A DNA stretch of 64,000 nucleotides from Juglans regia. Lineage: Eukaryota; Streptophyta; Magnoliopsida; Fagales; Juglandaceae. The position numbers were made by a program, and so were the translations under genes. Under the pieces are notes generated by a model. It did not search any database and was not told where the DNA came from. It saw only the letters and a program-made list of their open reading frames with translations. Shown piece after piece: positions 33,528-45,337 of the stretch (position 1 is the first letter of the stretch; the number at the start of each line of letters is the position of its first letter). Where the stretch lies: positions 27,236,372 through 27,300,371 of the forward strand of contig NC_049901.1 in the NCBI RefSeq assembly GCF_001411555.2. Reading direction: 5' to 3'.

Positions 33528-34552
33528 ATGCCAAGTAAAATCTCGGTATGCATGTGGAGAGCACGGTTCTGTTATCTAGCGGTTGATGATTGCATCCAGT
33601 CCTGTGGGGTTTTGATGGCATCTAAGTGTGATTGTTGTAGTTTGCCGAGCATAGAATCTCTGGATCATGTTCTTGCAACTGGCGAGTTGGCACAACAGGA
33701 GTGGAGAATGGCAATTGTGGCCGTGGGTGTATCATGTATGCATGATGGGTCATGGTAGTAGAGAGTGCTAACATGGTTAACGTGTGCTAAGAAAGCCACA
33801 AAGAAGGGGCTGCTCATTGGGTTGCTACCAAGTGTTCTAACTTGGTGTCTATGAAGAAGAAGATGTGAAGTTCGGATGGAAGGAATTCAGGAGACTGCGG
33901 TAGGAGTTTGGAGAGTTATCCGAACATGGATTGGTGTTATAGTCAATGTCATTGAAGAAAAAAATGCTCTGGCCCCTATCGAGGAACAGGTTTTAAGTGC
34001 TATGGATATTTGTGTTCGTCCTCGTCCTGTCAAGAGGGTCTGTTTAATCGCATGGAAGAAGCCACCTACTGGTTGGTGGAAACTTAATGTTAATGGCAGC
34101 TATAGAGGGAACCCGAGTAACTGTGGTGGAGGAGTGGTGCGTGATCATAGAGGCTTGCTACTTGGTACATTCTCAAAGCAGTTTGGAGTCAGCACCAATA
34201 CTGAGGCAAAGCTGCATGCATTATTACAGGGGTAAAGCTTTGTAAGAGAATGGGTGGTCAACAAGTTATTTTGGAATGTGATTCAAAGGTGATAGTGGAT
34301 TGGCTCAGTGCTCGGCGTTGTAATTTATGGTATAGATGTGATTTTTGGGACGACCTTATTCAGGAGCTTGAAGGTTTGAACTATCAAGTAGTTCATCAAT
34401 TTTGGGAAGGCAACCAAGTCGCGGATTTTCTTGCAAGACAAGGTGAAGCTGACTATGTTTGTAATTATGGAATGGATGAGACGTTACCAAGATTATTGAG
34501 AGGCATCCTCAGATTGGATAAGTTGGGGCTTCGTACAATACGAGCTAAGTAG
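33528..34552 (+). pseudogene. LINE ORF2 C-terminus: zf-RVT and RNase H
   Basis: 33528-33758 holds the zf-RVT module (KISVCMWRARF, SKCDCCSLPSIESLDHVLAT). 33876-34552 holds an RNase H domain in two overlapping frames with a break near 34235. The first catalytic position reads NVNGSYRGNP, with Asn where the usual motif is NVDGS. The later acidic positions are present (TNTEAKLHAL, ILECDSKVIVDW, GNQVADFLAR). The tail LLRGILRLDKLGLRTIRAK ends with TAG at 34550. The Asp-to-Asn change would by itself be expected to weaken RNase H activity. Confidence 0.88.
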
Positions 34553-34779
34553 TTTATTTTATGTTGTTTCGTTTACTCGAAGCTTATGTGGTATTTTGTT
34601 TGGTTTGTTTTCTACGGTTTATTTGTTTAGTTCAATGTATAGGTGTTGTTATTATAGTTTGGTTTTTTGATGTCCGAGATGGTTTTTTCTAATTATTTGT
34701 AAATCCCAATTGTCATGTCTGTTTTTACGGTGTTTCGACACCGTAAGTAAGGATATTCAATAAAATTTGGGGTACTATC

Positions 34780-34810
<31 letters not shown>

Positions 34811-37316
34811 GCTCTCAATATAAACGGAAACGGCCAGAAGAGATAAAAGGGGAGAGAGCCTGCAGGTGAAAGAGTTCTGCGCGGAGCTGAAAAGATGGCA
34901 AAAGATAGGAGGTAAGCTAATAATAAGGCCAATTTAGTCTAATAGGCACAAAAAGTAGACTAGCATTTGAGTATGTCCAACAGTGTTATTGGCCCAGTGT
35001 CAGTAGTAACAAGTCCAATTTTCCATGTCCGATCAGATATTTGATTCCAGTGCTTGAACGGAACAGTCACCTAGACAAAATTTAAAACTTGGGTAAAAGA
35101 AACTCCCAGGAGTCTAACTCCTAAGAAGCGAACCTCATGAGCAGTCGAGAACAACTCCATAAACTGATAAATGGGAATGAACAAATCACAATGTTAATGT
35201 TTGCTAGAAAATATTGTGTACTATTGACAATGAATTCCTGACATAATCATCACTGTTAAAACCGAACAACGCTTCTGAATATAGGAAAGAATATGTAAAA
35301 GAGTAAAAAGATAGAAAACACCGAACATAATAAAACACACCACACGCACACACCAGTTCTGAGTTGCATGAAAATTCCAGACTCTCTTGCTCAACACATT
35401 TCTCCAGGGCAGTCCATTCATGCTTCTTCTATGTGCTACAACAGATAATTAATTCTTGCACACTTGACTAATGCTCGCTGTGAAAGCTTCACTCATGGTT
35501 TAAGTACTTTTCCACGACGACAATCAGCTTTCTGCACCTCAAATCCAAACCAAATATACAATTTATGTTTCAAGAACTAGAGAATTAAAACATGGAAGTC
35601 AAATTATCCAATACCGAGAAATCAAGAAATTATGCAATTTTAAGTCCTAGACATGTTAATATTGCAAAACTATAATGTAATATCACTACATATATGTGAA
35701 CAGATTATAAATTTCCTGTTTGATAAAAAAAATTTATAATAGAATTAGAGTAACTCTTCCTCTTGGACGAAATGATAAAGGAATACCTGAAAATACATCT
35801 AGAAAAGCATCATTCTTTATCTGTTTGTTTTTATTTTTATTTTATTTTATATCAAATACAGTAAGAGAGTGTAACAAGGGCTTACCTAGCTATGGGAATT
35901 TTATTTTATTTATTTATTTATTATTAAAACACCATGGAAAACATGAAGGGTGACCAGTTATGGAGTCATTCTTTGGTGGCCAGAAAGAGCCACCAACAAA
36001 AGGTTGTGGCAGAGTTGAAATAAGAGTGATTAGTATTGTTACTCATCATCTAAATTCTCATCATCCTATGATGTGACATTAAATGATTGGAGACCATTTA
36101 TTATATTTCATTTGTGAACCTATCATCTAATGCCACATCATGATATGATAAGAAAATGAATGATGAATAAGTTTGGAGACAGCTACTAGAATCCTTAGGA
36201 GAATCAGCAGGCCAGTCTTACTTTCTCAGAGAAAAGGGTTGACATATTTGGTTGGAGAGAAATAAATCCCTTTCCAGAAAATACTTGTAACTTTTCTATA
36301 AATATTTTTTGGGTTAACCAAATAGAACTTGGATTAGGCCCTGTAACCCTTTAGTTATAGGCTTTAAACAACTTTTCTAAAACTTCTTTAAAGCGCAAAA
36401 AATAGACCAAAAACAAATAAAAATAAGACTCAAAATTTAGAATTCCTAAGTTACCCTTTAATAAAGTCACAGGGGTCGTGTCAAACTCCGGAAAAAGTAT
36501 GGCAATCGAAGCTAAAATGAGAGAAAATGGTTTCAACGAGGAAGTTGCTACTGTCTGCCTTAGGGCAGGGGACGATACTTAAATAACCAAGTCTTCAACA
36601 GGGGAACATTATTTATGAACTAATTTGGGGCCCTGCTTTCAGGTAAAAACGGTAGAGGATTGTGGAAGGAAACCTCAAGCTTCATTCACCACTTGTCCTA
36701 ACAATATGTTAAGAGAAATAATAGTTGCAGTCGTGAGTGTGCAAGCACCGTGCAATTATTTTGAAAAAAATGAATAAATACAAAATTCACATGAAAAGAA
36801 ATAAGTTCTTTAATAGTAGACCATACTCATTTTCAAAGCAACTGCACAACACTTGCACACTCTATAACTGTATTATGTAGCATTACTCGTTATGGTTAAA
36901 TTGCAGGTCAGCCATAGGAAAAATCATTTGGAATGTATAAACGTCATCTTGGAAATTAACAAGTATCAAAACAGAAAGATACTGGTAAGAAAGATTGTCA
37001 AAGATCCCATTGTCTTCTGCCAAAGCTTCCGTAAGAAAGGTTTGCTTTGATAGTTTTCCGAGAATCCGTGTGCATGTAGATGATTTTCGTAAAATTCATC
37101 AGGAAAGTTAATGGGAGCAATATTACTCTTCCTTTTCCATAACTATTGACAAACAACTAGTGAACTGAGAATGGCTGCAAAAAGAAAATGAGTGAGGCCA
37201 TATAGATCATATATTTAAAATAGGAAAATGTTAGTGGAGCCATACAAAGTTATCGCTCAAAATTACACTAGAGTATTTTAATTTTTTTTTTTTACTTAAT
37301 AGTTAAGGAATTGACT
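34811..37316. other. low-copy-looking non-coding DNA with possible minus-strand exons
   Basis: No transposon protein is recognised here. Two minus-strand segments have exon-like borders. One is 35435-35354, after CTGTTGTAG and before GTGTGT, reading RRSMNGLPWRNVLSKRVW. The other is 35070-34960, after TTTTGTCTAG, reading VTVPFKHWNQISDRTWKIGL and then a TAG stop. Their phases do not join directly, so this may be a gene remnant or chance. A small foldback element lies at 36039-36170. Elsewhere I see only AT-rich sequence. Confidence 0.3.
36039..36170. mobile_element. foldback MITE-like element (about 132 bp)
   Basis: TTACTCATCATCTAAATTCT and downstream ATGATGTGACATTAAATGAT on the left are mirrored by ATCATCTAATGCCACATCAT and ATGAATGATGAATAA on the right, so nearly the whole element is an imperfect hairpin. 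No target duplication is certain. Confidence 0.55.
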
Positions 37317-37321
37317 ATAAG

Positions 37322-37771
37322 TATAATGCCCCAATGGAAGATCCAAATTACATGACTTATACTCCAAAAGAACTAATCAATGATACAATTGGAGGCCTAT
37401 TGGAACCTTATAAAGAGCAATAATTTTTCTTTCCCAAGTAATATGATATCTCATTCACCACCTATCCTTATCCTTATCATATGGGGTATTACAATCTCCC
37501 CCTCTTAAATTCCCGATGTCCTCGTCGGGCTTGTCCATTGTAAGTGGCACGACTTAAGTCCTACATTTCTAGTTGGGATATACTCTGATACTATTTGTAA
37601 CGCCCCAATGAAAGACCCAAACCACATGACCTATACTCCAAAAGGACTGGTCAACGACACAATTGGAGCTCCATTGAAACCTTATAAAGAGCAATAATTT
37701 TTCCTTCCCAAGTAATGTGAGATCTCATTCACCACCTACTCTTATTCTTATCATATGGGGGGGGTATCACA
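37322..37771 (-). mobile_element. TRIM (terminal-repeat retrotransposon in miniature)
   Basis: Two direct repeats of 172-176 bp (37322-37493 and 37596-37771) flank a core of only about 100 bp. Read on the minus strand, the right copy is the 5' LTR (TGTGATACCCC...GGGGCGTTACA). After two spacer bases comes TAGTATCAGAGT (37593-37582), close to the tRNA-Met-type primer site TGGTATCAGAGC. The core ends with the purine tract AAGAGGGGGAGAT (about 37506-37494) before the 3' LTR (TGTAATACCCC). Flanking pentamers ATAAG (37317-37321) and ATTAG (37772-37776) match at four of five bases. No coding capacity is expected for a TRIM. Confidence 0.85.
37596..37771 (-). repeat. 5' LTR of TRIM
   Basis: This copy matches 37322-37493 closely. 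Its start holds an extra run of G on the plus strand (GGGGGGGG near 37757-37764) compared with the other copy. Confidence 0.8.
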
Positions 37772-38143
37772 ATTAGCGTAGCTGTGTATTTTTTTTCTTA
37801 ATGATTAAGAATGTTAAAAAATATTTTAAAAAATTAAAAAAAAATTAAAATGCATTAGCAATGTGCCAGCAGTAACCACTGGGCAGCTCGCTAGCACTAT
37901 CCTTTAAATTAAGTCCTAACTTTTCTCCCCCACTTGTTTATTTCCTTTTTTTTAAGTATAAATTGGTATCTTCCAGTCATTTACTATCAACAAAGTTAAT
38001 CATTACAGTATTTCTCCCTTAACACATAATTCATGATCTGCAAGGGACCCTCTTCTATCCACACTAGTTCATCATTACAATTAAGTGCCATTTTTGCAAG
38101 TAAATGAGCTATGTTATTAGCCTCTATAAGTAAAAGACAACAA

Positions 38144-41100
38144 CTAGTTTGAGTTTGTTGCAAGAAATCTTCTCATATCTTCAATTAAAATGCCATAATC
38201 TGCCCATACCTCCTCCTTACTGTTCGTATCATTGACTATCACCTTTGAATCCCCCTCCAAAATAACACTAGATAGCCCCAGCTCCAAGCAAAAAACCATG
38301 GCTCTTCTCAATGCATATGCCTCAGCCATAACTGGTCTTATGACAACATCTATTTTTAAACAAAGACAAGCTAAAATGTCCCCCTCTGCATTCCTACATA
38401 TGACTCCAATGCCCACCCTCTTATTCTTCACATCCATGGCTGCATCCCAATTAACTTTACAGACCATATCAGGGGGTTTTGTTTCCACTTTGTCACTTCC
38501 CTTTCTGCACGACTAGTCTGTATCAAAGTATTTGCTGCAATAAAATCATCTTTGCTCTCCCTAGCAGCACATAACACCCTCCTTGGGTTCTCAAAATTCT
38601 TTTAAAAAATCACAGAATTCCTTCTCACCCAGATTCTTCTCATCGTACAGCCTACCAGCCCTACCTCCTCCTTTTCCAATCACAAATTCAACTTCTTCCA
38701 CAGCTCCATGAACTCTACCTCTGTGTTAGCCCATTTGTGAACAAGACTTCCATTTTTTTCCCATACATCCGAGGCTGCTGGATGGCACCAAAGAGTATGA
38801 GTAATAGTTTCCACTTCCCTCTCACAAATAGGACAAAGGTTGGTATCACAAATATTTTTCTTGAACAGATTCAACCTCGTAGGAATTAAGTTGTGACAAG
38901 CCTTCCAAATGAATTGTTTTACTACCCCCTATATGTTCAGTTTCCAGATAGAGTTCCAACCTGATTCAGCTTCTGCCACATTTGAATGCTCACTTTTCCC
39001 ATCCCTTATTCTTGAGTGCTCCAAATGATAAGCACTCTTGACAGAAAAAGCCCCTTTGTAAGTACAACCCCACACCACTTTGTCTTTTGCACCAAATATG
39101 CTAATAGGAATGCTACATATGGCTACAGCCTCATTCTTAATAAAGATATCTTCAACCAGTCTTTTCTTCCAAGAACCAGAGCTTTCATCAATAAGCTGTT
39201 GCACACAAGAATCCTCAGAAAGAATTTTCACAGGAGATTGTACCATGTGAGTGGAGGACAATGGTACCCATCTATCTTTCTAGATTTTGATCTGACTCCC
39301 ATCTCCCACCCTCCAAAGAAGGCCTTCCTTAACCAAACCAACAGAGTACCATAAGCTCCTCCATATTAAGGAAGGAGCATACCCCAGCCTTGCTTCCAAA
39401 AGACTTACCTCTTTGAAGTACTTCTCTTTCATCACTCTGGCAACTAAAGAAGATGGGTTATTAAGGATCCTCCAACACTGCTTAGCCAGCATGGCTTTGT
39501 TGAAGCTCTCAAGGTCCCTAAAACCCAATCCCCCTCTCTTATTGGAATCTCCCATCTTGAAACAGCTTCTCCACTAAATTCTTCTATTGTTTTGCATGTG
39601 CCCCTACCAAAACCTTGCCATAACAGCTGATATCTCCTTACACAACCTTCTTGGTAGTCTGAAAACACTCATGGAGTATGTGGGGATCGCCTGGATGACT
39701 ACCTTCAATAGGATTTCCTTCCCAGCTTGTTAAAGGAAATTGTTCTTCCAGCCATTTACTTTCATCCATACTCTTTCCTTCAGACTTTTGAAAGTATTAT
39801 ACCTTGATCTCCCCACAATAGGTGGTATACCAAGATATTTCTCATAGCTGCCGCAAGTTGTCACTCCTGCTACCTGCTATATATGTGATCTCACTGCCAT
39901 AGGGGTATTGGAGCTAAAGAAAATGGTTGTCTTCTATTTGTTCAAAATCTGTCCCGAGACCTTCTCATAAGTACTAAGCAGCCCTTGAATTTTAACCCAT
40001 TCTGACATTCTTGCCCTACCAAAAATAACATAATCATTAGCAAAAAGAAGATGACTCAACCTTGTAACTCCTCTTGTGACTGCTACCCCTTTTATTTCAC
40101 CACTTCTTTCAGCTGATTCAACAAGGGAGCTAAGCCCTTTTCAGCACACAAAATGAATAGATAGGGGAGATTGAATCCCCTTGTCTTATTCCCCTTGAAG
40201 GCTTCACTGTTCTTCCAGGTTGGCCATTCACCAAAACTGAGTAAGTTATTGAAGTAACACACTCCATAATCAGAGAAATCCACTGCTCCCCAAAACCCAG
40301 CTTCCTCATCACAGTTTCCAGAAATCTCCATTCAATTCTATCATAGGCTTTTGAAATATCTAGTTTCAAAGCCATGCTTCCAACCTTCCCCCTTTGTCTT
40401 ATTTTCATGGTATGCAAGGTTTCATATGCAACCATGACATTGTCTGTGATCAATCTACCTGGTATAAAAGCACTCTGGCCTTTTGATATAATAACTGGAA
40501 GGACTTTCTTCAATCTGTTTGCAAGCACCTTTGAGACAAGTTTGTATAAAACATTACAAAGGCTAATGGGATGAAAATCACTAGCTGCTGAAGCATTCTC
40601 AACTTTAGGAATTAGAGCAATGTGGGTAAAATTACTAGAACTAACCTGCCCCCCTGCACCATTTAAAAAAGATAGAACAACATTACCTACTTTCTCCCCC
40701 ACCACACTCCAGTAGGTTTGATAAAAAATAGCCCCATACCCGTCAGGCCCAGGGGACTTTAATGGCCCCATTTGTTTCAATGCATCCTCTACCTCAGCCA
40801 TAACAAACTTTTTCTGCAACTCAGAATTCATGGCCCTTGTAACTCTAGGTTCAACATCTTTTAAGCACTCATCTATAGCTTCACAGGAAGGGTTTGAGGT
40901 TCTAAATAAGTTTTGGTAATACTGGAAAAAAACCTCTTCAATACCTGCCTGTTCAGTCAAACATCTTCCCTAGGGTTCTTTAATTTCCTTTATCCGGTTC
41001 TTCTTTCTTTTTTGGCTGGCACACGCGTGGAAAAACCTAGTATTTCTATCACCCAATAGATACCAATTCCTCTTTGCTCTCTGCTTCCACTTCAGATCTT

Positions 41101-42126
41101 CCTTCTCAAGCAACATCCCCAACTCCCTCTGCAATGATTTAATAGTATCAGCATTGTGTTGACCTTCTACCTCCTGTTCTTGCTTCAGTTTCTCATACAG
41201 CAACATAATTTCCCTCTCTCCCTCCCTCCCTACCCTTATCATGGCTCCACCTGGAAAGATCAACACTACACTTCTTTAGCTTACCCTGTATTTATGTTAG
41301 GGTATCTATTGCTGCACAACTATTTCCCTAGGCTTCTTCTACTACTTTCCCCCCCCCTTCTTCTAAAACCTATTTAGCTTCAAACCTGAAACCTTTCTTT
41401 CTGAATTTTACATGAACCATTTCTGTTGACAGCATCAATAACAAAGGCTTATGATCAGATTGCCTAGTTGTCAGCACCTCCACCATTCTTTCTCTAAACA
41501 GGTCAGTCCATTGGGAATTAGCAACTACCCTATCAAGTATTTCTTTCGTAAAAGTGTTGTCAGAGTGTTTATTACTCCACATATACTTCATTCTTCTCCA
41601 TCCCGTATCATGTTAACTCATTGCCCTCTAAGCATCTTCTGAAATCTTCCATCAACCTCTTCGGTCTTGGTTTACCTCCCATCTTTTCAGATTGGGCTAC
41701 GATCTTGTTAAAATCACCAACTACACACCATGATGTCCTTGTTGAAGGTTTCAAAAGAGAGAGCAAGTTCCATGTATTTTTTCTTTTATTTGCCTCGGGG
41801 TGGCCATAAAAGCCAGTTAACACCCAACCAGTCCTCTTCTCTTCCAGCATAAGACTGGCACTTACATGGTGCCGAGAGAAATTAAGAATTCCTAACTTCA
41901 CCTCCTGACTCCATAGAAGAGCTAGACCCCCACTACGTCCTCTTGGCTCCACCACAAAACAACCTTCACAATTCAACTTCTTTTTAATGACTTCAAACTT
42001 CCATGCTAATAGTTTTGTCTCCATGAGAAAAACTATATCGCGTCTCTTCTCCTTCACCAAAAGGTAAAGGTCTTGAACTGTCCGGGGGTTCCCAAGCCCC
42101 CAGCAGTTCCAACTTAAGATTTTCAT
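38144..42126 (-). pseudogene. LINE ORF2 (endonuclease, RT, zf-RVT, RNase H), broken
   Basis: ATG at 42126 starts MKILSWNCWGLGNPRTVQDL, followed by IVFLMETKLL, WCVVGDFNKIV and, after a frame break, TRQSDHKPLLL: an APE-type endonuclease. The linker (LKWKQRAKRNWYLLGDRNTR) lies at 41266-40970. The RT (40960-40130) has KSPGPDGYGAIFYQTYW, HIALIPKVENASAASDF, GQSAFIPGRLITDNVMVAYE, ALKLDISKAYDRIEWRF and SRGIRQGDSISP. After another frameshift the active-site block (about 40040-40000) reads SHLLFANDYVIF, so FADD has become FAND. The zf-RVT is near 39261-38680 and the RNase H at 38488-38144 (KVNWDAAMDV, MAEAYALRRA, ILEGDSKVIV). At least six breaks are visible. Confidence 0.92.
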
Positions 42127-42359
42127 TATGCTTGGCGAGGCTAACTTCCAGCCACCGCCAATACCTGAGGAGATACACTATGTGAATCTACAGTCTGTCT
42201 TTCTTTTTTCAGAGGGCTTCCCTCAATGCAACCATCAGTTAATCTGCATTTACAACTACTGGAAACAACATGCTCCTTAGAATTACCTGCAGTTCTAGCT
42301 CTTCTCTTCCACCTTCCTTTGCTCACCTCTCCACCTTCCCCCACTAGCATTGGATCTTG

Positions 42360-43572
42360 CTACTCTACACCATTGGCAAGATTCTGGACCTTGGGACTTT
42401 CCTTCAATAGCCTGGTAGCTCTCTGAGGTTTATTCTGGACCAAACTCTTAAAACCACTCTGTTTCATTACCTCCTCTTCCTCTAGTCTTTCTACCCTTTC
42501 CTCAAACACCTGGCAGGCCTCAACACTATCTGTTGCCTGTCTCACTACTATCTCCATAGGTACCTCTATTGTGACATCAGGAACATCTAGACACTGATGT
42601 AAACAATCAGTTCCCTTCCTGCTCTGAGACCCCTCTACTCTTGCTTCATTAACCTTTGGATCAAACATATTTCTAGCCATATTTTCCCCATACTTCTTCC
42701 ATTCACTAGATCCAGATCTACTTCCTCCATCAGGTGGTTTCCCATTCATTCTTCCCGCCATACTTGGTGCACAAAGCCAAACACCATACTGAAGTTTCCA
42801 CCCTGCTTAACAACTGTGTTAGCTCCCGTATTGCTACAACCCTTCCCACCATGGACAATAAATCCACACTTAAAACACATTCTAGACAATTTCTCATACC
42901 TCAGAGGTATCCACATTTTCTCCCCAAGCAGATTGACAGTTCGTCCCCTCACAATTGCTTTCTTCAAATTTAGCCCAATTCTAACTCGATAGCTCCCCCA
43001 CCCAGTTCCATCCTCTCTCACATCTAGCCCCTTAACATCACCTATTGTGCCTCCGATTTGTTGGCCCACTTCGTGATTCATACAAGCAAGTGAGAGGTTA
43101 TTCATCTGAACCCAGAAATCCTCACAGTCAAAACTCATCTTCTGAGGGGGAACCAAACCATCAAAGGGTTTTAGAACTAGCAAATAGTTATCAAATAACC
43201 AAGGTCTCCCTTCCATCACTCTCCATTTATCCTCTTGGCATTCAAAACTTATTACAAACAGGTTTGTGCTAATCTCCTGAAATTGGAAAGGGCTTCCCAT
43301 TTTCCAGATCTTAGCCATTGTCGATCTAATTACTTCCTTCCCCAATCTGCAGTCAGACCACAGTTACCCACCAAACACCTCTCCCATTTTTCTGCTACTG
43401 TCTCTAAGCTTATCGAGTCAATTTCAATAACCGAGTTTTCATCCTCAATGAGACTAAGCTGGTCCCATTTCTCCTCCAAATCCTCCATCCCTTCCACCCT
43501 TAATCGCAAGATCGGACTAAGGGGAATCACTCCCTCAGGCTGTTCCAGGAAGACTGAGACTGCCCACACCAC
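42360..43572 (-). pseudogene. LINE ORF1, DUF4283 and CCHC domains, frameshifted
   Basis: The N-terminal piece (43572-43330, 80 aa) starts MVWAVSVFLEQPEGVIPLSP. The central piece (43345-42746, 199 aa) has the DUF4283 domain (KIWKMGSPFQFQEISTNLFV, ECQEDKWRVMEGRPWLFDNY), the DFWVQMNNLSLACM block and a zinc knuckle, CFKCGFIVHGGKGC, near residue 160. The third piece (42761-42360) is the charged low-complexity tail. The pieces overlap by 15-16 bases, so two simple frameshifts explain the split. The product would bind nucleic acid together with the ORF2 protein; this copy cannot make it intact. Confidence 0.88.
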
Positions 43573-43645
43573 CTATTCTCTCTTGCAGAGAGAGCCTAGA
43601 GGAGAATAGCTGCGTTTATATCTTGCTTGTCACTTGTTTATTTCC

Positions 43646-44138
43646 AGAGAAACTATCCCCCGCCCCCAAAAAGAAATATATAAATATTCATATATTTGCT
43701 TGGGGATGGGGCATAAATGTGTGTAGAAATATATGTATATAATCACTGGTTCCGGTGCTTGTTTTTAATTACTTCATCATAAAAGTGAGTTGTTTCTTTC
43801 TTTGTTTTTGTCAGAAATTACTACCATGGCCATCAAGCAAGAACATGATAACTAGAAAATGATATTCATCACACAAACGACCCAAAGCAAAACTAGCTAT
43901 AAGCAGTCCAAAAATTAATAAACAAGCACATAATTCACCTAATACTCGACATGATTAGCACATAATTCTACAAGAACTTGATTCACCTTAAGTTATCTAT
44001 CAGAGCGGTGGAGAACTTCAAAAAGTCCACAGCAACTCCTCCAAGAAGTTGGTTGCAGGATGCGTTGATGCAAAGAGACGACATGCTGTCAGGAAGTTTG
44101 AATCAAGAGAGGAGACATTGGATCAGAAGATGGAGAAG
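43646..44138. other. non-coding flank between LINE and candidate gene
   Basis: Mostly AT-rich with no transposon motif. A short plus-strand frame (44049-44306) overlaps the minus-strand gene and is probably a shadow. Whether a further minus-strand exon of the candidate gene lies here could not be decided. Confidence 0.4.
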
Positions 44139-45337
44139 TTAAATCTCAAGGGGAAATTTAGAAACCTGATCTATTCTGAGAGTACTAACCGGATTTCCAG
44201 TGCTTTCAGGAATCCCAGTCTTGTTGCCCTCTTCGACAGCATTACCCGTGTCAACAACCGGAGCACTGGCCAACGGCTGCAACAAATTTTTAACATTCTC
44301 TTTTGATGCCTCCCCTACACTCACATCGGAAGAGAGCAATTTTGTTTCTTCAATTCTTTCTGAAACCACATGATCTGTTACCACCACAGGAACCCAGCCA
44401 TTCTCATCCAAGTTCGGCAACGTTGTTTCCTCAATTCCCTCGGACACAACATCTGTTAGAGCCTCGGAAGCTGAAACATTGTTCTCCTCCCTTTCTTTCG
44501 ATTCTAATCCAATCGAATTCTCAACAAGTTCTTCTACTCCTTGGATGAAATCCTTGGGCAAAGATACAACAGGCTCAAAGTCAGCAACTGAGCTAGAAAC
44601 CTCTTTCTCCTCCTCTAACTCTCCTGAATAAACCACCTCGGAACTCTTCTCATTAACTGTTTCCTCTTTGTCAAAGCTGCAACTTGTCAAACCCCGATCA
44701 ACCCCATCAGACGTTTCATCCACTAGCTCAGAATCCCCATCAAGGACAATTTCTCTAACGGATTCAACGACAGCTTCGACATCCCCAACATCCTGGCCTA
44801 CCACCTCCTTGTCCTCGGCCTGGAATTCCACTTTCAGCGTCTCCTCCAATTCCCCATTTGAAGATTCGACCACACTTTGCACCTCCCTCTTCTCTTCCTC
44901 TGATTCTACTTTCTGGGTCTCATCTATTTCGCCATTTGAAGGTTCCATTTTGTTATGACGTGCAGTAGTCACTGATAGAAAAGATGAACAATACCTCTCT
45001 TTTACTTCCTCTTCTCCAACTAATAGACGATCACCAGCATCAACCTCTGTCTCATTCCCTTGAAATCCTATGTAGGTTTGTTTTTAAAAAAAAAACAGCA
45101 ACTTTAAAAAAGCAGATTGACAGAAATAAGAAAAAAACATGAGAAAACGTGAAGGATACCCATAAATGTAAAGAGAAAGTACTACGAAAGAAAATTAAAG
45201 AAAGCATATTAGAAAAAAAAAAAAAAACCTTGCAGTTGAAAATTAGGTGAAGAATGGTAGGTGGGGTTCGTGGTGTTCTTCATTTTCTTGGCAGGTTTTG
45301 TTGCTTTCCGTCTCTTTGTAGATGACCTTGAAGGCAT
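44139..45337 (-). CDS. candidate host gene, acidic protein of unknown function (2 exons)
   Basis: This is the only region that reads as a non-transposon gene. Exon 1 (45337-45229) begins ATG and encodes a basic 36-residue head (MPSRSSTKRRKATKPAKKMK). A 161-bp intron (45228-45068) has GT...TACATAG borders and phase 1. Exon 2 (45067-44139) continues in frame with GFQGNETEVDAGDRLLVGEE and a long Glu/Asp/Ser/Val-rich region (ESEEEKREVQSVVESSNGEL, EELVENSIGLESKEREENN) to a TAA stop, 345 aa in all. Low-complexity acidic repeats such as EEKREVQSVVESSNGELEE suggest disorder or coiled coil; no domain is recognised. A donor-like CCG|GTTAGT near 44189 could instead splice to exons now beyond the LINE at 37.9-43.6 kb. 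The function is unknown to me. Confidence 0.55.

Larger units (their letters stand above)
25313..34810 (+). mobile_element. L1-type LINE, 5'-truncated, interrupted twice
   Basis: This plus-strand LINE is of the same family as those at 1-4600 and 53256-59190. It begins inside the ORF1 tail (about 25313) without DUF4283, then continues through endonuclease, RT, zf-RVT and RNase H. It is interrupted by a 219-bp MITE (25987-26205) and a 4615-bp hAT element (27041-31655). The 3' untranslated part (34553-34790) leads to an A-rich tail at 34793-34810. No duplication of the bases after the tail was found near 25.3 kb, so the left end may be a recombination junction and not an ordinary truncated insertion. 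Inserts excluded, it is about 4.6 kb. Confidence 0.9.
37946..43630 (-). mobile_element. full-length L1-type LINE with 15-bp target duplication
   Basis: Perfect 15-bp copies of CACTTGTTTATTTCC stand at 37931-37945 and 43631-43645. Just inside the left copy, TTTTTTTT (37946-37953) is the short poly(A) tail of a minus-strand LINE. Inside, right to left, are ORF1 (43572-42360) and ORF2 (42126-38144) with endonuclease, RT, zf-RVT and RNase H. The element is 5685 bp, the expected full length, but its frames are broken. Its proteins differ clearly from the other three LINEs here, so it is another L1 family. It may lie in an intron or flank of the candidate gene at 44.1-45.3 kb. Confidence 0.95.

Noticed and set aside
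34811..34935. Short plus-strand first exon (MAKDRR followed by GTAAGC)
   Set aside because: Only six codons and no downstream exon on that strand; too little to support.
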